Shown here: one piece after another, positions 1 through 12,803 of the stretch
How positions within the stretch are numbered: the first letter of the stretch is position 1
How the letters are laid out: every line of letters starts with the position of its first letter
NCBI GenBank assembly: GCA_028279445.1
Contig: JANQNT010000006.1
Span: forward strand, 1-44,502
Origin: Tepidamorphaceae bacterium
GTDB lineage: Bacteria; Pseudomonadota; Alphaproteobacteria; Rhizobiales; Tepidamorphaceae
Direction of reading: 5' to 3'
DNA: 44,502 bases
Notes under the pieces: generated by a model
The model's input: only the letters and a program-made list of their open reading frames with translations
What the model was told of the DNA's origin: nothing
Database searches by the model: none
Program-made: the position numbers and the translations under genes

Positions 1-23
1 GCGAACTGGCGTGAGCGGGATAA

Positions 24-99
<76 letters not shown>

Positions 100-395
100 G
101 ACCAGGCAAGTCCAGAAAAAGTGGAAACCGGTTTTTCGTTCGGACTTGCGCAAGATGTCATCCGGTACGGAGCGAAGCCGTTGTTGGCGGGTAGGCTCCG
201 ATACAAGGAAGGCGGCATTTAGGGTGCGGCCCCCGGCACTGTCAAGCGCGCCTCCGCGGCGTGACGCACGAACTGTCGTGCGGGCTTGCAGAGTGCTTCC
301 GTGACGGCTAAGTGACAGGCGAGAACTCAAGCCCTGCGGCACCGGCAGCACAAACCCCGGCGCCCCTCGATCCGGCCCTGCCGAGAAGCCAGTCC
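100..395. other. Intergenic region between tRNA-Ala and the YggT gene
   Basis: About 296 bases without a convincing gene. It holds the palindromic repeat at 106-149 and otherwise unremarkable GC-rich sequence. A GTG at 312 would extend the downstream gene by 28 Pro/Ala-rich residues with no family support, so I treat 312-395 as non-coding. No clear promoter could be picked. Confidence 0.5.
106..149. repeat. Dispersed palindromic repeat, copy A
   Basis: Arms GCAAGTCC (106-113) and GGACTTGC (142-149) enclose the core GAAAAAGTGGAAACCGG. The same core recurs at 741-785, 27536-27584 and 36114-36143. From established knowledge this matches the abundant intergenic palindrome of Rhizobiales chromosomes. 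The arms of this copy differ from the GCATGTTC arms of copies B and C, so only the core is shared. Confidence 0.8.
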
Positions 396-686
396 ATGAG
401 CGCCATCGTCCAATCCCTCGCCGAAGTGGTGATCATCGCGATCGACCTCTACATCTGGATCCTGATCGCCTCGGCCGTGCTGAGCTGGCTGATCGCCTTC
501 AATGTGGTCAACACGCGCAACCAGTTCGTCGGCACCATCGCCGACTTCCTGTGGCGCATCACCGAGCCGGCGTTGAGGCCGATCCGCCGCCTGATGCCCA
601 ATCTCGGCGGCATCGACATCTCGCCGGTGATCCTGATCCTGCTGCTGATCTTCCTCAGCCGCCTGATCGTGCGGATGGTGTTCTGA
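396..686 (+). CDS. YggT family membrane protein
   Basis: A 96-residue integral membrane protein of the YggT (Ycf19/CCB3-like) family. Two hydrophobic segments (about residues 8-30 and 75-95) flank a polar loop with the family signature around TEPALRPIRRLMPNLGGIDISP. The family is thought to act in membrane-protein assembly or ion/osmotic tolerance; its biochemical role is unsettled. I chose the ATG at 396 because the family starts just before the first helix and GAGAAG lies 7 nt upstream; a GTG at 312 would add 28 residues. It is convergent with the LysE-type gene, with a palindromic repeat between them. Confidence 0.85.
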   Translation: MSAIVQSLAEVVIIAIDLYIWILIASAVLSWLIAFNVVNTRNQFVGTIADFLWRITEPALRPIRRLMPNLGGIDISPVILILLLIFLSRLIVRMVF

Positions 687-740
687 GGCGCGATCTGAGG
701 GGCACCTAAGATCGCTGAGAGCGGTTCTTCTTATTGTTGC

Positions 741-785
741 GCATGTTCTTGTCCGAAAACCGGTAGCCACTTTTCGGGAACATGC
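741..785. repeat. Dispersed palindromic repeat, copy B
   Basis: Arms GCATGTTC (741-748) and GAACATGC (778-785) surround the core CCGAAAACCGGTAGCCAC, the reverse complement of the core in copy A. It ends 1 nt before the LysE-type stop codon and sits between two convergent genes, where such a hairpin could block read-through or stabilise 3' ends. Confidence 0.85.
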
Positions 786-786
786 T

Positions 787-1404
787 CTATCTCTCTGACA
801 ATGCCAGCCGTAGGCCGAAGCCGGCGAAGGCCACGGCCACCGTGCGGCGTATCCAGCTCATGATGCGGGCGCTGGCGAGGATCTTCGCGCCGATCCGCGC
901 CGCGCCAAGGCCGTAGCCCAGAAACACCACGAACGTCATCGCCATGAACACTGCGCTGAGGGTCAGCATCTGCGGCATCGGCGCGCTCGCCGTCGGATCG
1001 ACGAATTGCGGCAGGAAGGCGAGAAAGAACACCGACAGCTTGGGGTTCAACACGTTGATCAGGAAGCCGGTCACCGCGACCCTCACCGCCCCGGAGCGCT
1101 TGGCGCCACCGCCGGCGGACATGTTGAGTGGACCGCTCTCGCGCCAGGTCTTCCAGGCGAGATAGAGCAGGTAGGCGGCACCTGCGTATTTGAGGGCGTT
1201 GAACGCCACCGCGCTGGTATGCAGCAGCGCCGACAATCCGAGCACAGCCGCCGCGATCGATGGCAGGATACCCAGCGTGCAGCCGAAGGTCGCGGCAACG
1301 CTCATGGCTGGCCCGCGCGTCAACCCGGTCGCCACCGTGTAGACGACACCGGTGCCAGGCATCAGCACCACGATGAAGGCGGCGAGCAGGTATTCGACGC
1401 TCAT
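787..1404 (-). CDS. LysE/RhtB family amino-acid exporter
   Basis: A 205-residue inner-membrane protein with about six hydrophobic segments and the LysE/RhtB N-terminal pattern MPGTGVVYTVATGLTRG near residue 15, normal length for the family. Such proteins export amino acids such as threonine, homoserine or lysine by proton antiport; the substrate here cannot be told. A longer frame opens at 1461 inside the neighbouring sucB, but the ATG at 1404 matches the family start (MSVEYLLAAF). It lies 17 bp downstream of sucB on the same strand and may be the last gene of the TCA transcript. Confidence 0.85.
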   Translation of the reverse strand: MSVEYLLAAFIVVLMPGTGVVYTVATGLTRGPAMSVAATFGCTLGILPSIAAAVLGLSALLHTSAVAFNALKYAGAAYLLYLAWKTWRESGPLNMSAGGGAKRSGAVRVAVTGFLINVLNPKLSVFFLAFLPQFVDPTASAPMPQMLTLSAVFMAMTFVVFLGYGLGAARIGAKILASARIMSWIRRTVAVAFAGFGLRLALSER

Positions 1405-1421
1405 GACGGGGCAGCCGCCGG

Positions 1422-2657
<1,236 letters not shown>

Positions 2658-2737
2658 GGGTTTGCCGCTTCCTTCTTTGACTTGAGAGTGATCTTGCCGT
2701 CGCGTGGGGCGGACGTCTCTCGTCTCTTCGTTTCCGG

Positions 2738-5716
2738 CTACTCGCCGAGCGCTTCGTCAAGCAGCGCGTTGAGCTGCGCCAGGTGCTTTGACATCAGTCC
2801 TGTCGCGGTCGCGGCCGCCGCCGGCCGCCCGGCATAACGGGCGCGCGTGTAGGTCGCGCCAATGTGGTTGAGCACCCATTCAAGCGAGGGCTCGATGAAG
2901 CTCCAGGCGCCCATGTTCTTGGGCTCCTCCTGGCACCAGACCATCTCCGCCTGCTTGAAACGGCTGAGCTCGCCGATCAGTGCACGGGCGGGCACCGGAT
3001 AGAGCTGCTCCACCCGCAGCAGATAGATGTCGTCGATGCCGCGTTCCTCGCGCGCTTCCAGCAGGTCGTAATAGACCTTGCCGGTGCACATGACGACACG
3101 GCGGATCTTGTCGTCCGGCTTCAGCTTGGTGGTGGTCAGCTCGTGATCCGTTTCCGCGTCGTCCCACAACAGGCGGTGGAAGGTGGACTCATCGCCGAGA
3201 TCGTCAAGCGTGGAGACGGCGCGCTTGTGGCGCAGCAGCGACTTCGGCGTCATCAGGATCAGCGGCTTGCGGAAGTCGCGTTTGAGCTGGCGCCGCAGGA
3301 TGTGGAAGTAGTTGGCCGGGGTCGAGCAATTGGCAACCTGCATGTTGTCTTCCGCGCACAATTGCAGGTAGCGCTCAAGCCGTGCGGAGGAGTGTTCCGG
3401 ACCCTGGCCCTGATAGCCGTGCGGTAGCAGGCAGACCAGCGCCGACATGCGCAGCCACTTCTTCTCACCCGATGACAGGAACTGGTCGAACACCACCTGG
3501 GCGCCATTGGCGAAATCGCCGAACTGCGCTTCCCACATGATCAGGCCGTTTGGCTCCTGCAGTGAGTAGCCGTACTCGAAGGCCAGCACGGCTTCTTCCG
3601 ACAGCATCGAGTTGATGACGTCGTACTGGCCCTGGCCTTCCTTGAGATTGTTGAGCGGGATGTAGCGCTCCTCGCTCTGCTGGTCGTAGAGCACCGAGTG
3701 GCGCTGGGAGAACGTGCCGCGTTCCACATCCTGGCCAGACAGCCGGACCGGGTGTCCGGCCACGCACAGGCTGCCGAAGGCGAGCGCCTCCGCCGTTGCC
3801 CAGTCGATGCGCTTGCCCTCGTCGATCACCTTCTCGCGGTTGGTCATGAACCGCTTGATGGTGCGGTGGACGTTGAAGCCCTCGGGCACCTGGCTCAGCT
3901 TGTGGCCGATGTCCTTGAGTTCGTCGATGGGAATGCCGGTCTTGCCGCGGCGGGGATCGTCGTCCGCCTTGACGGCTTTCAGGCCGGCCCATTTGCCGTC
4001 GAGCCAGTCGGCCTTGTTGGGCTTGTAGGCATCGCCGGATTCGAACTCGGTCTCCAGATGGGCGCGCCAGTCGGCCACCATCCGGGTCACCTCGTCCTTG
4101 CTGACGACGCCTTCCGCGGCGAGGCGGTCGCCGTAAATCTCCAGCGTCGTGGGGTGTTCGCGGATCTTTCGGTACATGATCGGCTGGGTGAAAGCCGGCT
4201 CGTCGCCCTCGTTGTGGCCGAAGCGGCGGTAGCAGAACATGTCGATGACCACCGGCTTGGCGAACTTCTGGCGGAACTCGGTGGCGATCTTGGCGGCGAA
4301 GACGACGGCTTCGGGATCGTCGCCATTGACGTGCAGGATCGGTGCCTCGACGACCTTGGCGACGTCGGAGGGGTAGGGCGAGGAGCGCGAGAAGCGCGGA
4401 TTGGTCGTGAAACCGATCTGGTTGTTGATGATGAAGTGGATCGAACCGCCGGTGCGGTGACCCTTCAGGCCGGAGAGGCCGAAGCACTCCGCGACCACGC
4501 CCTGACCGGCGAAGGCGGCATCGCCGTGGATCAGCAGCGGCAGCACGCCGCGCCGGTCGCGCGAGTCGGTTTCCGGGTCGATCTCGACCATCTGATCCTG
4601 CTTGGCGCGCGCTTTGCCCAGCACCACCGGATCGACGATCTCCAGATGCGAGGGATTGGCGGTCAGCGACAGGTGGACGTTGTTGCCGTCGAACTCGCGG
4701 TCCGACGAGGCGCCGAGGTGATACTTGACGTCGCCGGAACCTTCCACGTCTTCGGGCGTATAGGAGCCGCCCTTGAATTCGTGGAAGATCGCCCGATGCG
4801 GCTTGGCCATCACCTGGGCGAGCACATTGAGGCGGCCGCGATGGGCCATGCCAAGCACGATCTCGCGCACGCCGAGCTGGCCGCCGCGCTTGATGATCTG
4901 TTCCAGGGCGGGAACCATTGCCTCGCCGCCGTCGACACCGAAGCGCTTGGTGCCGGTGTACTTGACGTCGATGAACTTCTCGAAGCCTTCCGCCTCGATG
5001 AGCTTCTGCAGGATGGCGCGCTTGCCGTTGACGGTGAAGCTGACCTCCTTGTCGGGGCCTTCGATGCGCTCCTGGATCCAGGATTTCTCCTCCGGCGCGG
5101 AGATATGCATGAACTCAACGCCGAGCGTCGAGCAATAGGTTCGCCGCAGGATTTCCAGCATCTGCGGGATGGTGGCGAATTCCAGACCCAGAACGTGGTC
5201 CAGGAAGATCGGCCGGTCGTAGTCGGCTTCCGTGAAGCCGTACGAGGCCGGGTGCAGTTCCTCGTGGTCCTTCAGTGCGGCGAGACCGAGTGGATCGAGA
5301 TTGGCGTGCAGGTGGCCGCGCATGCGGTAGGCGCGGACCATCATGATGGCGCGCACCGAATCCCGCGTCGCCTGGGTGACCTGATCGGCCGACAACTCGA
5401 CGCCGCCGGCTTGGGCCTTCGCCTTGATCTTGTCGCCGAGCGCGGTTTCCAGCCCGCTCCAGTTGGAATCGAGCGCCGCCACCAGCTCGCCATTGACCGG
5501 CACCGGCCAATCGGTGCGGCTCCAGGACGCGCCGCGCGCTTCGGCGACCACGTCGTCGCGGCTGTCGTTGAGGTCCTGGAAGAATGCCCGCCAGTTGTCG
5601 TCGACGGATGCGGGGTTCTCCGAGTAACGGGCGTAGAGGTCTTCGATGTAGGGTGCGTTGGGACCGTAAAGGAAGGACGTGCGGGCCAGCGCGGCCGTCT
5701 TGTCTTCGCGAGCCAT
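2738..5716 (-). CDS. sucA: 2-oxoglutarate dehydrogenase E1 component
   Basis: A 992-residue thiamin-diphosphate enzyme that decarboxylates 2-oxoglutarate and succinylates the E2 lipoyl group. The N-terminus carries the E2-docking segment ([17 protein letters not shown]), followed by the ThDP/Mg2+-binding region [11 protein letters not shown] (about residue 397) and NNQIGFTTN (about 430), then the transketolase-like domain and the C-terminal domain with GAWSFIEP. Length is normal. It sits between sucD (125 bp upstream, with a 10-bp hairpin) and sucB. A very long open frame lies antisense to it, a by-product of GC-rich codon bias. Confidence 0.98.
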   Translation of the reverse strand: MAREDKTAALARTSFLYGPNAPYIEDLYARYSENPASVDDNWRAFFQDLNDSRDDVVAEARGASWSRTDWPVPVNGELVAALDSNWSGLETALGDKIKAKAQAGGVELSADQVTQATRDSVRAIMMVRAYRMRGHLHANLDPLGLAALKDHEELHPASYGFTEADYDRPIFLDHVLGLEFATIPQMLEILRRTYCSTLGVEFMHISAPEEKSWIQERIEGPDKEVSFTVNGKRAILQKLIEAEGFEKFIDVKYTGTKRFGVDGGEAMVPALEQIIKRGGQLGVREIVLGMAHRGRLNVLAQVMAKPHRAIFHEFKGGSYTPEDVEGSGDVKYHLGASSDREFDGNNVHLSLTANPSHLEIVDPVVLGKARAKQDQMVEIDPETDSRDRRGVLPLLIHGDAAFAGQGVVAECFGLSGLKGHRTGGSIHFIINNQIGFTTNPRFSRSSPYPSDVAKVVEAPILHVNGDDPEAVVFAAKIATEFRQKFAKPVVIDMFCYRRFGHNEGDEPAFTQPIMYRKIREHPTTLEIYGDRLAAEGVVSKDEVTRMVADWRAHLETEFESGDAYKPNKADWLDGKWAGLKAVKADDDPRRGKTGIPIDELKDIGHKLSQVPEGFNVHRTIKRFMTNREKVIDEGKRIDWATAEALAFGSLCVAGHPVRLSGQDVERGTFSQRHSVLYDQQSEERYIPLNNLKEGQGQYDVINSMLSEEAVLAFEYGYSLQEPNGLIMWEAQFGDFANGAQVVFDQFLSSGEKKWLRMSALVCLLPHGYQGQGPEHSSARLERYLQLCAEDNMQVANCSTPANYFHILRRQLKRDFRKPLILMTPKSLLRHKRAVSTLDDLGDESTFHRLLWDDAETDHELTTTKLKPDDKIRRVVMCTGKVYYDLLEAREERGIDDIYLLRVEQLYPVPARALIGELSRFKQAEMVWCQEEPKNMGAWSFIEPSLEWVLNHIGATYTRARYAGRPAAAATATGLMSKHLAQLNALLDEALGE

Positions 5717-5758
5717 GATCGCTCCGATCGCTCCGGGCAGTGCGCCCGTGCGCCCGAA

Positions 5759-5783
5759 GCTCCGGGCCTGGTCGGCCCGGAGC
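5759..5783. other. Intergenic hairpin between sucD and sucA
   Basis: A perfect 10-bp stem GCTCCGGGCC/GGCCCGGAGC with a 5-nt loop (TGGTC) in the sucD-sucA gap. No T-run follows on either strand, so it is not a textbook terminator. It may attenuate, mark an RNA-processing point between the sucCD and sucAB parts of the message, or be a repeat remnant. Confidence 0.6.
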
Positions 5784-5841
5784 GGGACGTGGTTCAGTTG
5801 CGGTCCCTAAAGTTGGCTAATTCGCGTCAGCTTTCAACTGG

Positions 5842-6762
5842 TCATCCGTTCAATAGATCGGCAAGTGTGGTGCCAAGGCGCGCCGGCGAGGGAGAAACGG
5901 CGATTCCGACCGCTTCCATCGCCGCGATCTTGTCCTCCGCGCCGCCCTTGCCGCCGGAGATGACGGCACCGGCATGACCCATGGTGCGGCCCGGAGGTGC
6001 GGTGCGCCCGGCGATGAAGCCGACGGTCGGCTTCCAGCGGCCCTTCTTCTTCTCGTCGGCCAGGAATTGCGCGGCATCCTCTTCGGCCGAACCGCCGATC
6101 TCGCCGATCATGATGATCGACTGCGTGGCCTCGTCGGCCAGGAACAACTCCAGCACGTCGATGAACTCGGTGCCCTTGACCGGATCGCCGCCGATGCCGA
6201 CCGCGGTGGTCTGGCCCAGGCCGACCTGCGTCGTCTGGTAGACCGCCTCGTAGGTCAGCGTTCCGGAACGTGACACAACGCCGACCGATCCCTTGGAGAA
6301 GATCGAGCCCGGCATGATGCCGATCTTGCATTCCTCCGGCGTCATGATGCCGGGGCAGTTGGGGCCCAGCAGGCGCGAATTGGACTTCTCCAGCCGCGCC
6401 TTCACCTTGACCATGTCGAGCACCGGAATGCCTTCGGTGATGCAGGTGATGAAGGGGATGTCGGCCTCGATCGCCTCGATGATGGCCGCCGCCGCGCCTC
6501 CCGGCGGCACATAGACCACGCTGGCGTCCGCGCCGGTGGCGTCGCGTGCCTCGGCGACGGAAGCGAAGATCGGCAGCTCGGTGCCGGCGGCAGGGCCTGC
6601 GCCATCGCCGGCGGTCCATGTCTCGCCACCCTTCTTGGGGTGGATGCCGGCGACCATCTGCGTGCCGTGATAGGCGAGCGCCTGTTCGGTGTGGAAGGTG
6701 CCGGTCTTGCCGGTCAGCCCCTGGACGATGATTTTGGTGTTTTTGTTGACCAGAATGGACAT
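5842..6762 (-). CDS. sucD: Succinyl-CoA ligase, alpha subunit
   Basis: A 306-residue subunit that binds CoA through an N-terminal Rossmann domain ([19 protein letters not shown], about residues 15-33) and carries the phosphohistidine loop near [20 protein letters not shown] (about 250-268). It works with SucB-type beta subunit SucC. Length and ends are normal. Unusually it does not follow sucC directly: four genes intervene, and vapC ends only 16 bp upstream. AGGAA lies about 9 nt before the ATG. Its expression may therefore depend on read-through from sucC, on the vapB promoter, or on both. Confidence 0.97.
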   Translation of the reverse strand: MSILVNKNTKIIVQGLTGKTGTFHTEQALAYHGTQMVAGIHPKKGGETWTAGDGAGPAAGTELPIFASVAEARDATGADASVVYVPPGGAAAAIIEAIEADIPFITCITEGIPVLDMVKVKARLEKSNSRLLGPNCPGIMTPEECKIGIMPGSIFSKGSVGVVSRSGTLTYEAVYQTTQVGLGQTTAVGIGGDPVKGTEFIDVLELFLADEATQSIIMIGEIGGSAEEDAAQFLADEKKKGRWKPTVGFIAGRTAPPGRTMGHAGAVISGGKGGAEDKIAAMEAVGIAVSPSPARLGTTLADLLNG

Positions 6763-6778
6763 TCAAGCGGTTCCTGTT

Positions 6779-7204
6779 TCAGTCCTGTTGCAGAAAGTCT
6801 TCGATGAAGGGGTTGCAGACGAGCACGTCGTCGTAGGTCTGGCCGTGGCTAAGGTCTTCGGAATAGACCAGATCGAGACCGGCGCGGCTTGCGGCAATCA
6901 GGATCAGCGCATCCCAATGGGAAATGCCGTGCCGGCTTGCCGACTGGATCGCCTCGATGACGTCGCCCGGCGACAGGGCAACGACGGTTTCCTCCTGCAG
7001 CGTCCTGATCCAGTTCTCCGCCGCATCCGCGCCGTAGGCCAGTTTCTTGCGCAGCACGCCATAGAGCTCCATCATCACCTGCGTCGAGATGGCTATCGTC
7101 CGCGTCTGCATGAGATGGCGGGCGCGATCGCGTTTCGATTGATCGGCGTTCGCGGAATCAGCGGCATAGGCGATGATATTGGTGTCAAAGAAGGCCGCGC
7201 TCAC
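6779..7204 (-). CDS. VapC-type PIN-domain ribonuclease toxin
   Basis: A 141-residue PIN-domain protein. The acidic residues expected for Mg2+-dependent RNA cleavage are present: D7 (FFDTNIIAYA), E46 (MMELYGV), D98 (SHWDALIL) and D117 (YSEDLSHG). The GTG start at 7204 overlaps the end of the antitoxin gene by 20 nt, the usual translational coupling in TA operons. VapC toxins characteristically cleave tRNAs or rRNA; the target here is unknown. It is complete, so probably active unless neutralised. It ends 16 bp before sucD. Confidence 0.88.
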   Translation of the reverse strand: MSAAFFDTNIIAYAADSANADQSKRDRARHLMQTRTIAISTQVMMELYGVLRKKLAYGADAAENWIRTLQEETVVALSPGDVIEAIQSASRHGISHWDALILIAASRAGLDLVYSEDLSHGQTYDDVLVCNPFIEDFLQQD

Positions 7205-7469
7205 GCATCACCTCCTCGTAGAATTCCTCGCGGTCGAACAGCCGTTCGTACTCTTGCAACCGCCGTTCGCGCCTGTCGGCGCCCTGATCGGAAGCCTTGA
7301 ACACGCGCGCCCACGCTTCCGCGCGCGCCGCCTGACCGGTCTCCCGCCCCACCTCGCTCTGCAGGAACTCGCGCACCATCTCGTTGACGCTGGTGCGCCG
7401 GATCGCGGCAAGCACGCGCGCCTTGGCGAGCAATTCCTCATCGATGGCGAGGGTGATGTTCTTGGCCAT
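7185..7469 (-). CDS. VapB-type ribbon-helix-helix antitoxin
   Basis: A 94-residue protein whose N-terminal half (MAKNITLAIDEELLAKARVL, then RRTSVNEMVREFL) is a ribbon-helix-helix DNA-binding fold, followed by a charged tail (residues about 45-94) that should wrap the toxin. The frame is open upstream to 7508, but the ATG at 7469 matches the family and leaves the palindrome at 7486-7522 in the promoter. Inferred role: binds VapC and, with it, represses their own promoter. Confidence 0.88.
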   Translation of the reverse strand: MAKNITLAIDEELLAKARVLAAIRRTSVNEMVREFLQSEVGRETGQAARAEAWARVFKASDQGADRRERRLQEYERLFDREEFYEEVMRERGLL

Positions 7470-7485
7470 GCAGTGGGTGCACTGA

Positions 7486-7522
7486 TTCACACAGGATATG
7501 TGTAACACATAATATGTGTGAA
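7486..7522 (-). promoter_or_regulatory. Nested palindromic operator/promoter of vapBC
   Basis: A 37-bp dyad centred on 7504: the outer arms TTCACACA (7486-7493) and TGTGTGAA (7515-7522) and the inner arms TATGTGT/ACACATA (7497-7511) share the same centre, so 15 of 18 possible pairs match. It lies 16 bp upstream of the vapB ATG. On the minus strand TTCACA and TATCCT (18-nt spacing) could serve as -35 and -10 within it, so repressor binding would occlude RNA polymerase. This is the arrangement expected for VapB/VapBC autoregulation. Confidence 0.8.
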
Positions 7523-7561
7523 CTGGGCATGCAAGCGCAGCACCGGCATGCCTGGAACGAA

Positions 7562-7882
7562 TCAGGCGTGTTGCTCCCGGATGCGTTTGACGATGTAAAT
7601 CGCCAGACTGATGGCGACGGCCAGGGTTCCGAGCAGCGTGCCCGCGACCTGGATGAGCAGGATGAACATCATGGATGGGTCGTTGTCTGAGTTGGCGGCC
7701 ATCCAGAGGGCCACCAGGACCTGTGCGGCGATCGATGCGGCCCAGACGGCAAGGCAGATGGCGATTGCGCGCGGCAGACTGAGTTGAACAATCCAGGGAA
7801 TCGCGCTGGCCGGGCCACCGACGGTGGCGGAGACGAAAAGCGCACCTGCGAGGACAACCAAAATGATGACTGTTTCGCTCAT
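7562..7882 (-). CDS. Small membrane protein of unknown function
   Basis: I do not recognise this 106-residue protein. It shows three hydrophobic segments (about residues 4-30, 37-62 and 71-96) and a basic C-terminus (IVKRIREQHA). It lies 2 bp downstream of the preceding exported-protein gene on the same strand, so the two are probably co-transcribed behind sucC. It precedes the vapBC promoter by about 40 bp. No motif points to a function. Confidence 0.65.
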   Translation of the reverse strand: MSETVIILVVLAGALFVSATVGGPASAIPWIVQLSLPRAIAICLAVWAASIAAQVLVALWMAANSDNDPSMMFILLIQVAGTLLGTLAVAISLAIYIVKRIREQHA

Positions 7883-7884
7883 CC

Positions 7885-8508
7885 CTACTCCGGTTCGGAC
7901 GTCTCGAATTTCAGCACGAGGCCGGAAAAGCCGGTCGTGGCCACGTGCGGGCTGCCTTCGGCGATGAACGACAGGTTGGTGTCCAGCGTGCGCGGACGCG
8001 CCTCGTAGTTTGGTCCCCAGGTGTGCTGGAGAAAGCCCTCGTCCTCTACCGTGCGCCCCAGCGGGCGGCCGAGGAGGCTCGTGATCGTGTCCGGATTGAT
8101 CGGGGCGGTGGCTTCGAAGTCGTAGAGATAGCAGCCGATCAGCGTGATGATGTCCGGCGTCTCGACGCGTGTCACGATGAGATAATGCGGTCGCCCGGCG
8201 ACATCGCGGACGAACTGCGCGCGCTGGAGTTGCGTGTCCGGATCGTCCCGCGTCATGATCGCGGCTTCGTGGTCGGCGGTGGCGGTCAGTTCCTCAAGCT
8301 CGGGGTGATCGGATTCGCCCGTCTCCCGCCAGCCGAGCGATGTCGCGTGCGAGATCGTGCCGTCGTAGGACAGTCGCTTCGGGATGCAGGCCTGCGCGAA
8401 TGCGGCGAAGAAGCTGGCCGCATCCGGCTCTTCGGCCCGCACACCAGGGGCGCCCGCAACCGCGGCGGCGATCGCCATCGCGGCAACGGTCGCGGGCTTT
8501 GCGCGCAT
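7885..8508 (-). CDS. Exported protein of unknown function
   Basis: A 207-residue protein with a Sec-type signal peptide ([20 protein letters not shown], cleavage likely after VRAEE or GVRA) and a mature part of about 180 residues with two cysteines (in AQACIPKR and LIGCYLYDF) that could form a disulfide in the periplasm. I do not recognise the family. Its ATG lies 8 bp after the sucC stop codon, so it is in the TCA operon by position, and it is followed after 2 bp by a small membrane-protein gene. Confidence 0.7.
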   Translation of the reverse strand: MRAKPATVAAMAIAAAVAGAPGVRAEEPDAASFFAAFAQACIPKRLSYDGTISHATSLGWRETGESDHPELEELTATADHEAAIMTRDDPDTQLQRAQFVRDVAGRPHYLIVTRVETPDIITLIGCYLYDFEATAPINPDTITSLLGRPLGRTVEDEGFLQHTWGPNYEARPRTLDTNLSFIAEGSPHVATTGFSGLVLKFETSEPE

Positions 8509-8516
8509 CGCGGCGG

Positions 8517-9710
8517 CTAGCCGTTGACCGCCTTGACGATCTTCTGGGCGGCGTCGTCGAGATCGTCTGCTGCGATCACGTTGAGGCCGCTTTCGTTGAT
8601 GATCTGCTTGCCCTTGTCGACATTGGTGCCTTCCAGGCGCACGACCAGCGGCACCTGCAGGCCCACCTCCTTGACTGCGGTCACGACGCCCTCGGCGATG
8701 ATGTCGCAGCGCATGATGCCGCCGAAGATGTTGACCAGGATGCCCTTCACGTTGGGATCGGCGGTGATGATCTTGAAGGCCGCCGTCACCTTCTCGGTCG
8801 ACGCGCCGCCACCGACATCGAGGAAGTTCGCCGGTTCCGCCCCGTAGAGCTTGATGATGTCCATGGTGGCCATGGCAAGCCCGGCGCCGTTGACCATGCA
8901 GCCGATGTCGCCGTCGAGCGCGACGTAGGAGAGATCGTGCTTGGAGGCCTCGATCTCCTTTGCGTCTTCTTCCGTCTCGTCGCGCAGCGCGGCGATGTCG
9001 TCATGACGGAACACCGCGTTGCCGTCGAAGGAGACCTTGGCGTCGAGCACCCGGATGTGACCGTCCTTGAGCACGATCAGCGGATTGATCTCCAGCAGGC
9101 TCATGTCCTTTTCGGTGAAAGCGCCGTAGAGCGTCTTGAACAGCGCCATGGCTTCCGACTTCGCCGGCTCATCGAGCTTCAGCGCATCGGCCAGCGCGGC
9201 GGCGTTGGCATCGGTGACGCCGGTCGCCGGATCGATGGGCAGGGTGAGAATCTTGTCGGGCGTTTCCTCCGCCACGGCCTCGATGTCCATGCCGCCCTCG
9301 GTGGAGGCGACGAAGGCGATCCGCCCGGTGGTGCGGTCGACCAGCAGCGAGAGATAGAGCTCGCGCGCGATATCGGCGCCGTCCTCGATGTAGAGACGGT
9401 TGACCTGCTTGCCGGCATCGCCGGTCTGCTTGGTGACCAGCGTGTTGCCGAGCATTTCGGCGGCATGGGCCTTCACTTCGTCGGGCGAATGGGCAAGCCG
9501 CACACCGCCGGCTGAATCGGGACCCAGTTCCTTGAAGCGGCCCTTGCCGCGGCCGCCGGCATGGATCTGCGTCTTGACGACGAAGACGGGCCCCGGCAAC
9601 TGCCGGGCGGCGTTCTCCGCCTCTTCGGGCGTGAATACGGCGATGCCCTCGGCGACCGGTGCGCCAAAGGACTTCAAAATCGCCTTTGCCTGGTATTCGT
9701 GGATGTTCAT
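8517..9710 (-). CDS. sucC: Succinyl-CoA ligase, beta subunit
   Basis: A 397-residue ATP-grasp subunit ([16 protein letters not shown] start; nucleotide-binding [14 protein letters not shown] at about residues 46-59; C-terminal [14 protein letters not shown] near 325-338 in the CoA-ligase domain). With SucD it interconverts succinyl-CoA and succinate with substrate-level phosphorylation. Length is normal. GGGAGG precedes the ATG. It lies 172 bp downstream of mdh, with a hairpin between. Its partner sucD is displaced by 1.75 kb. Confidence 0.97.
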   Translation of the reverse strand: MNIHEYQAKAILKSFGAPVAEGIAVFTPEEAENAARQLPGPVFVVKTQIHAGGRGKGRFKELGPDSAGGVRLAHSPDEVKAHAAEMLGNTLVTKQTGDAGKQVNRLYIEDGADIARELYLSLLVDRTTGRIAFVASTEGGMDIEAVAEETPDKILTLPIDPATGVTDANAAALADALKLDEPAKSEAMALFKTLYGAFTEKDMSLLEINPLIVLKDGHIRVLDAKVSFDGNAVFRHDDIAALRDETEEDAKEIEASKHDLSYVALDGDIGCMVNGAGLAMATMDIIKLYGAEPANFLDVGGGASTEKVTAAFKIITADPNVKGILVNIFGGIMRCDIIAEGVVTAVKEVGLQVPLVVRLEGTNVDKGKQIINESGLNVIAADDLDDAAQKIVKAVNG

Positions 9711-9752
9711 TGGCTTGGAAGCCTCCCTCTTTTGTTCGGTTTCTTGTTGTCA

Positions 9753-9783
9753 CCAGAACCGGCTGCTCGTGCCGGTGATCTGG
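9753..9783. other. Intergenic hairpin between mdh and sucC
   Basis: Interrupted stem: CCAGA pairs with TCTGG and ACCGGC with GCCGGT, with an asymmetric 2-nt bulge and a 7-nt loop. No T-run follows the stem on the minus strand, so it could be an mRNA-stabilising or processing element rather than a terminator. Confidence 0.45.
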
Positions 9784-9882
9784 TCGGGATTAAGATCAGA
9801 ATACACTCATGATGCGACATGAGCGCCGATGCGGTCAGAATAAATGCGGGACGGTTTTTTCGGGGGTCTCCGCTGGACCGTT

Positions 9883-12104
<2,222 letters not shown>

Positions 12105-12122
12105 GGTCGCGTCCTGGTTGCC

Positions 12123-12776
12123 TCAGGCACGTTCGGTTTCAGGGTCCGGCGGTAGCGGGTGGCCCGGCATCAGATCGTAAGGGTGTTGCCAGCCGGGCAA
12201 GCCGGCGATGCGGTCGCGCCAGCGTGCCACCCGTGGTGCCACCTCGTCGATGTCGATGCCAAGTTCATCGCCATAGAACATGTAGCCGCACATCGACAGA
12301 TCGGCGATTGTAGGCCGGCCGCCGAGCGCGAAGTCGTTGCCGTCGAGATGAGCGTCGAGCACGCCCAGCGCCGCTTTGGCGCGTTGCTTGAGGAAGGTCA
12401 GGACGCTGGCATCGGGCCCATCCATGAAAGTGTTCATGAACCGGTGGGTGGCGAGATAGCCGGTCAGCTTGTGGTTGTCGAAGAGCAGCCACCGCAGGAT
12501 TTCGCGACGCTCGTCATCGCCTTGCGGGCCGAAGGTGCCGGTGGTCTCGGTCAGATAATCGAGGATGACGCCTGATTGCGACAGCGTCCTGTCGCCGTGC
12601 TGGAGCACTGGCACCTCGCCCATGGGGTTGAGCGCGCGATAAGCGTCTGTGCGCGTCGTGCCGTTGAAATAGTCGACGAAGACCGCCTCCCAATCGCATC
12701 CGGCGAGTTGCAGATGTAGCGCGGCCTTGTAGGCGTTGCCCGATTGGGCGAAGCAGGAGAGGCGGTATTCGGCCAA
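12123..12776 (-). CDS. Glutathione S-transferase family protein
   Basis: A 217-residue protein with a thioredoxin-like N-terminal domain (YRLSCFAQSGNAYKAALHL, then PMGEVPVLQHGDRTLSQSGVI with the glutathione-contacting VP and QS residues) and an all-helical C-terminal domain (about residues 85-205) with the N-capping motif NDFALGGRPTIADLS. Substrate unknown. The only start consistent with the family is TTG at 12776; no in-frame ATG lies nearby. It precedes zapE by 18 bp and may be co-transcribed. Confidence 0.85.
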   Translation of the reverse strand: MAEYRLSCFAQSGNAYKAALHLQLAGCDWEAVFVDYFNGTTRTDAYRALNPMGEVPVLQHGDRTLSQSGVILDYLTETTGTFGPQGDDERREILRWLLFDNHKLTGYLATHRFMNTFMDGPDASVLTFLKQRAKAALGVLDAHLDGNDFALGGRPTIADLSMCGYMFYGDELGIDIDEVAPRVARWRDRIAGLPGWQHPYDLMPGHPLPPDPETERA

Positions 12777-12803
12777 GGGGCATGACCTGACTGTTGATAC
12801 AGC

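Noticed and set aside
3698-5977. A 759-codon open frame antisense to sucA
   Set aside because: It mirrors the codon bias of sucA, has no family resemblance, and lies wholly over a certain gene.
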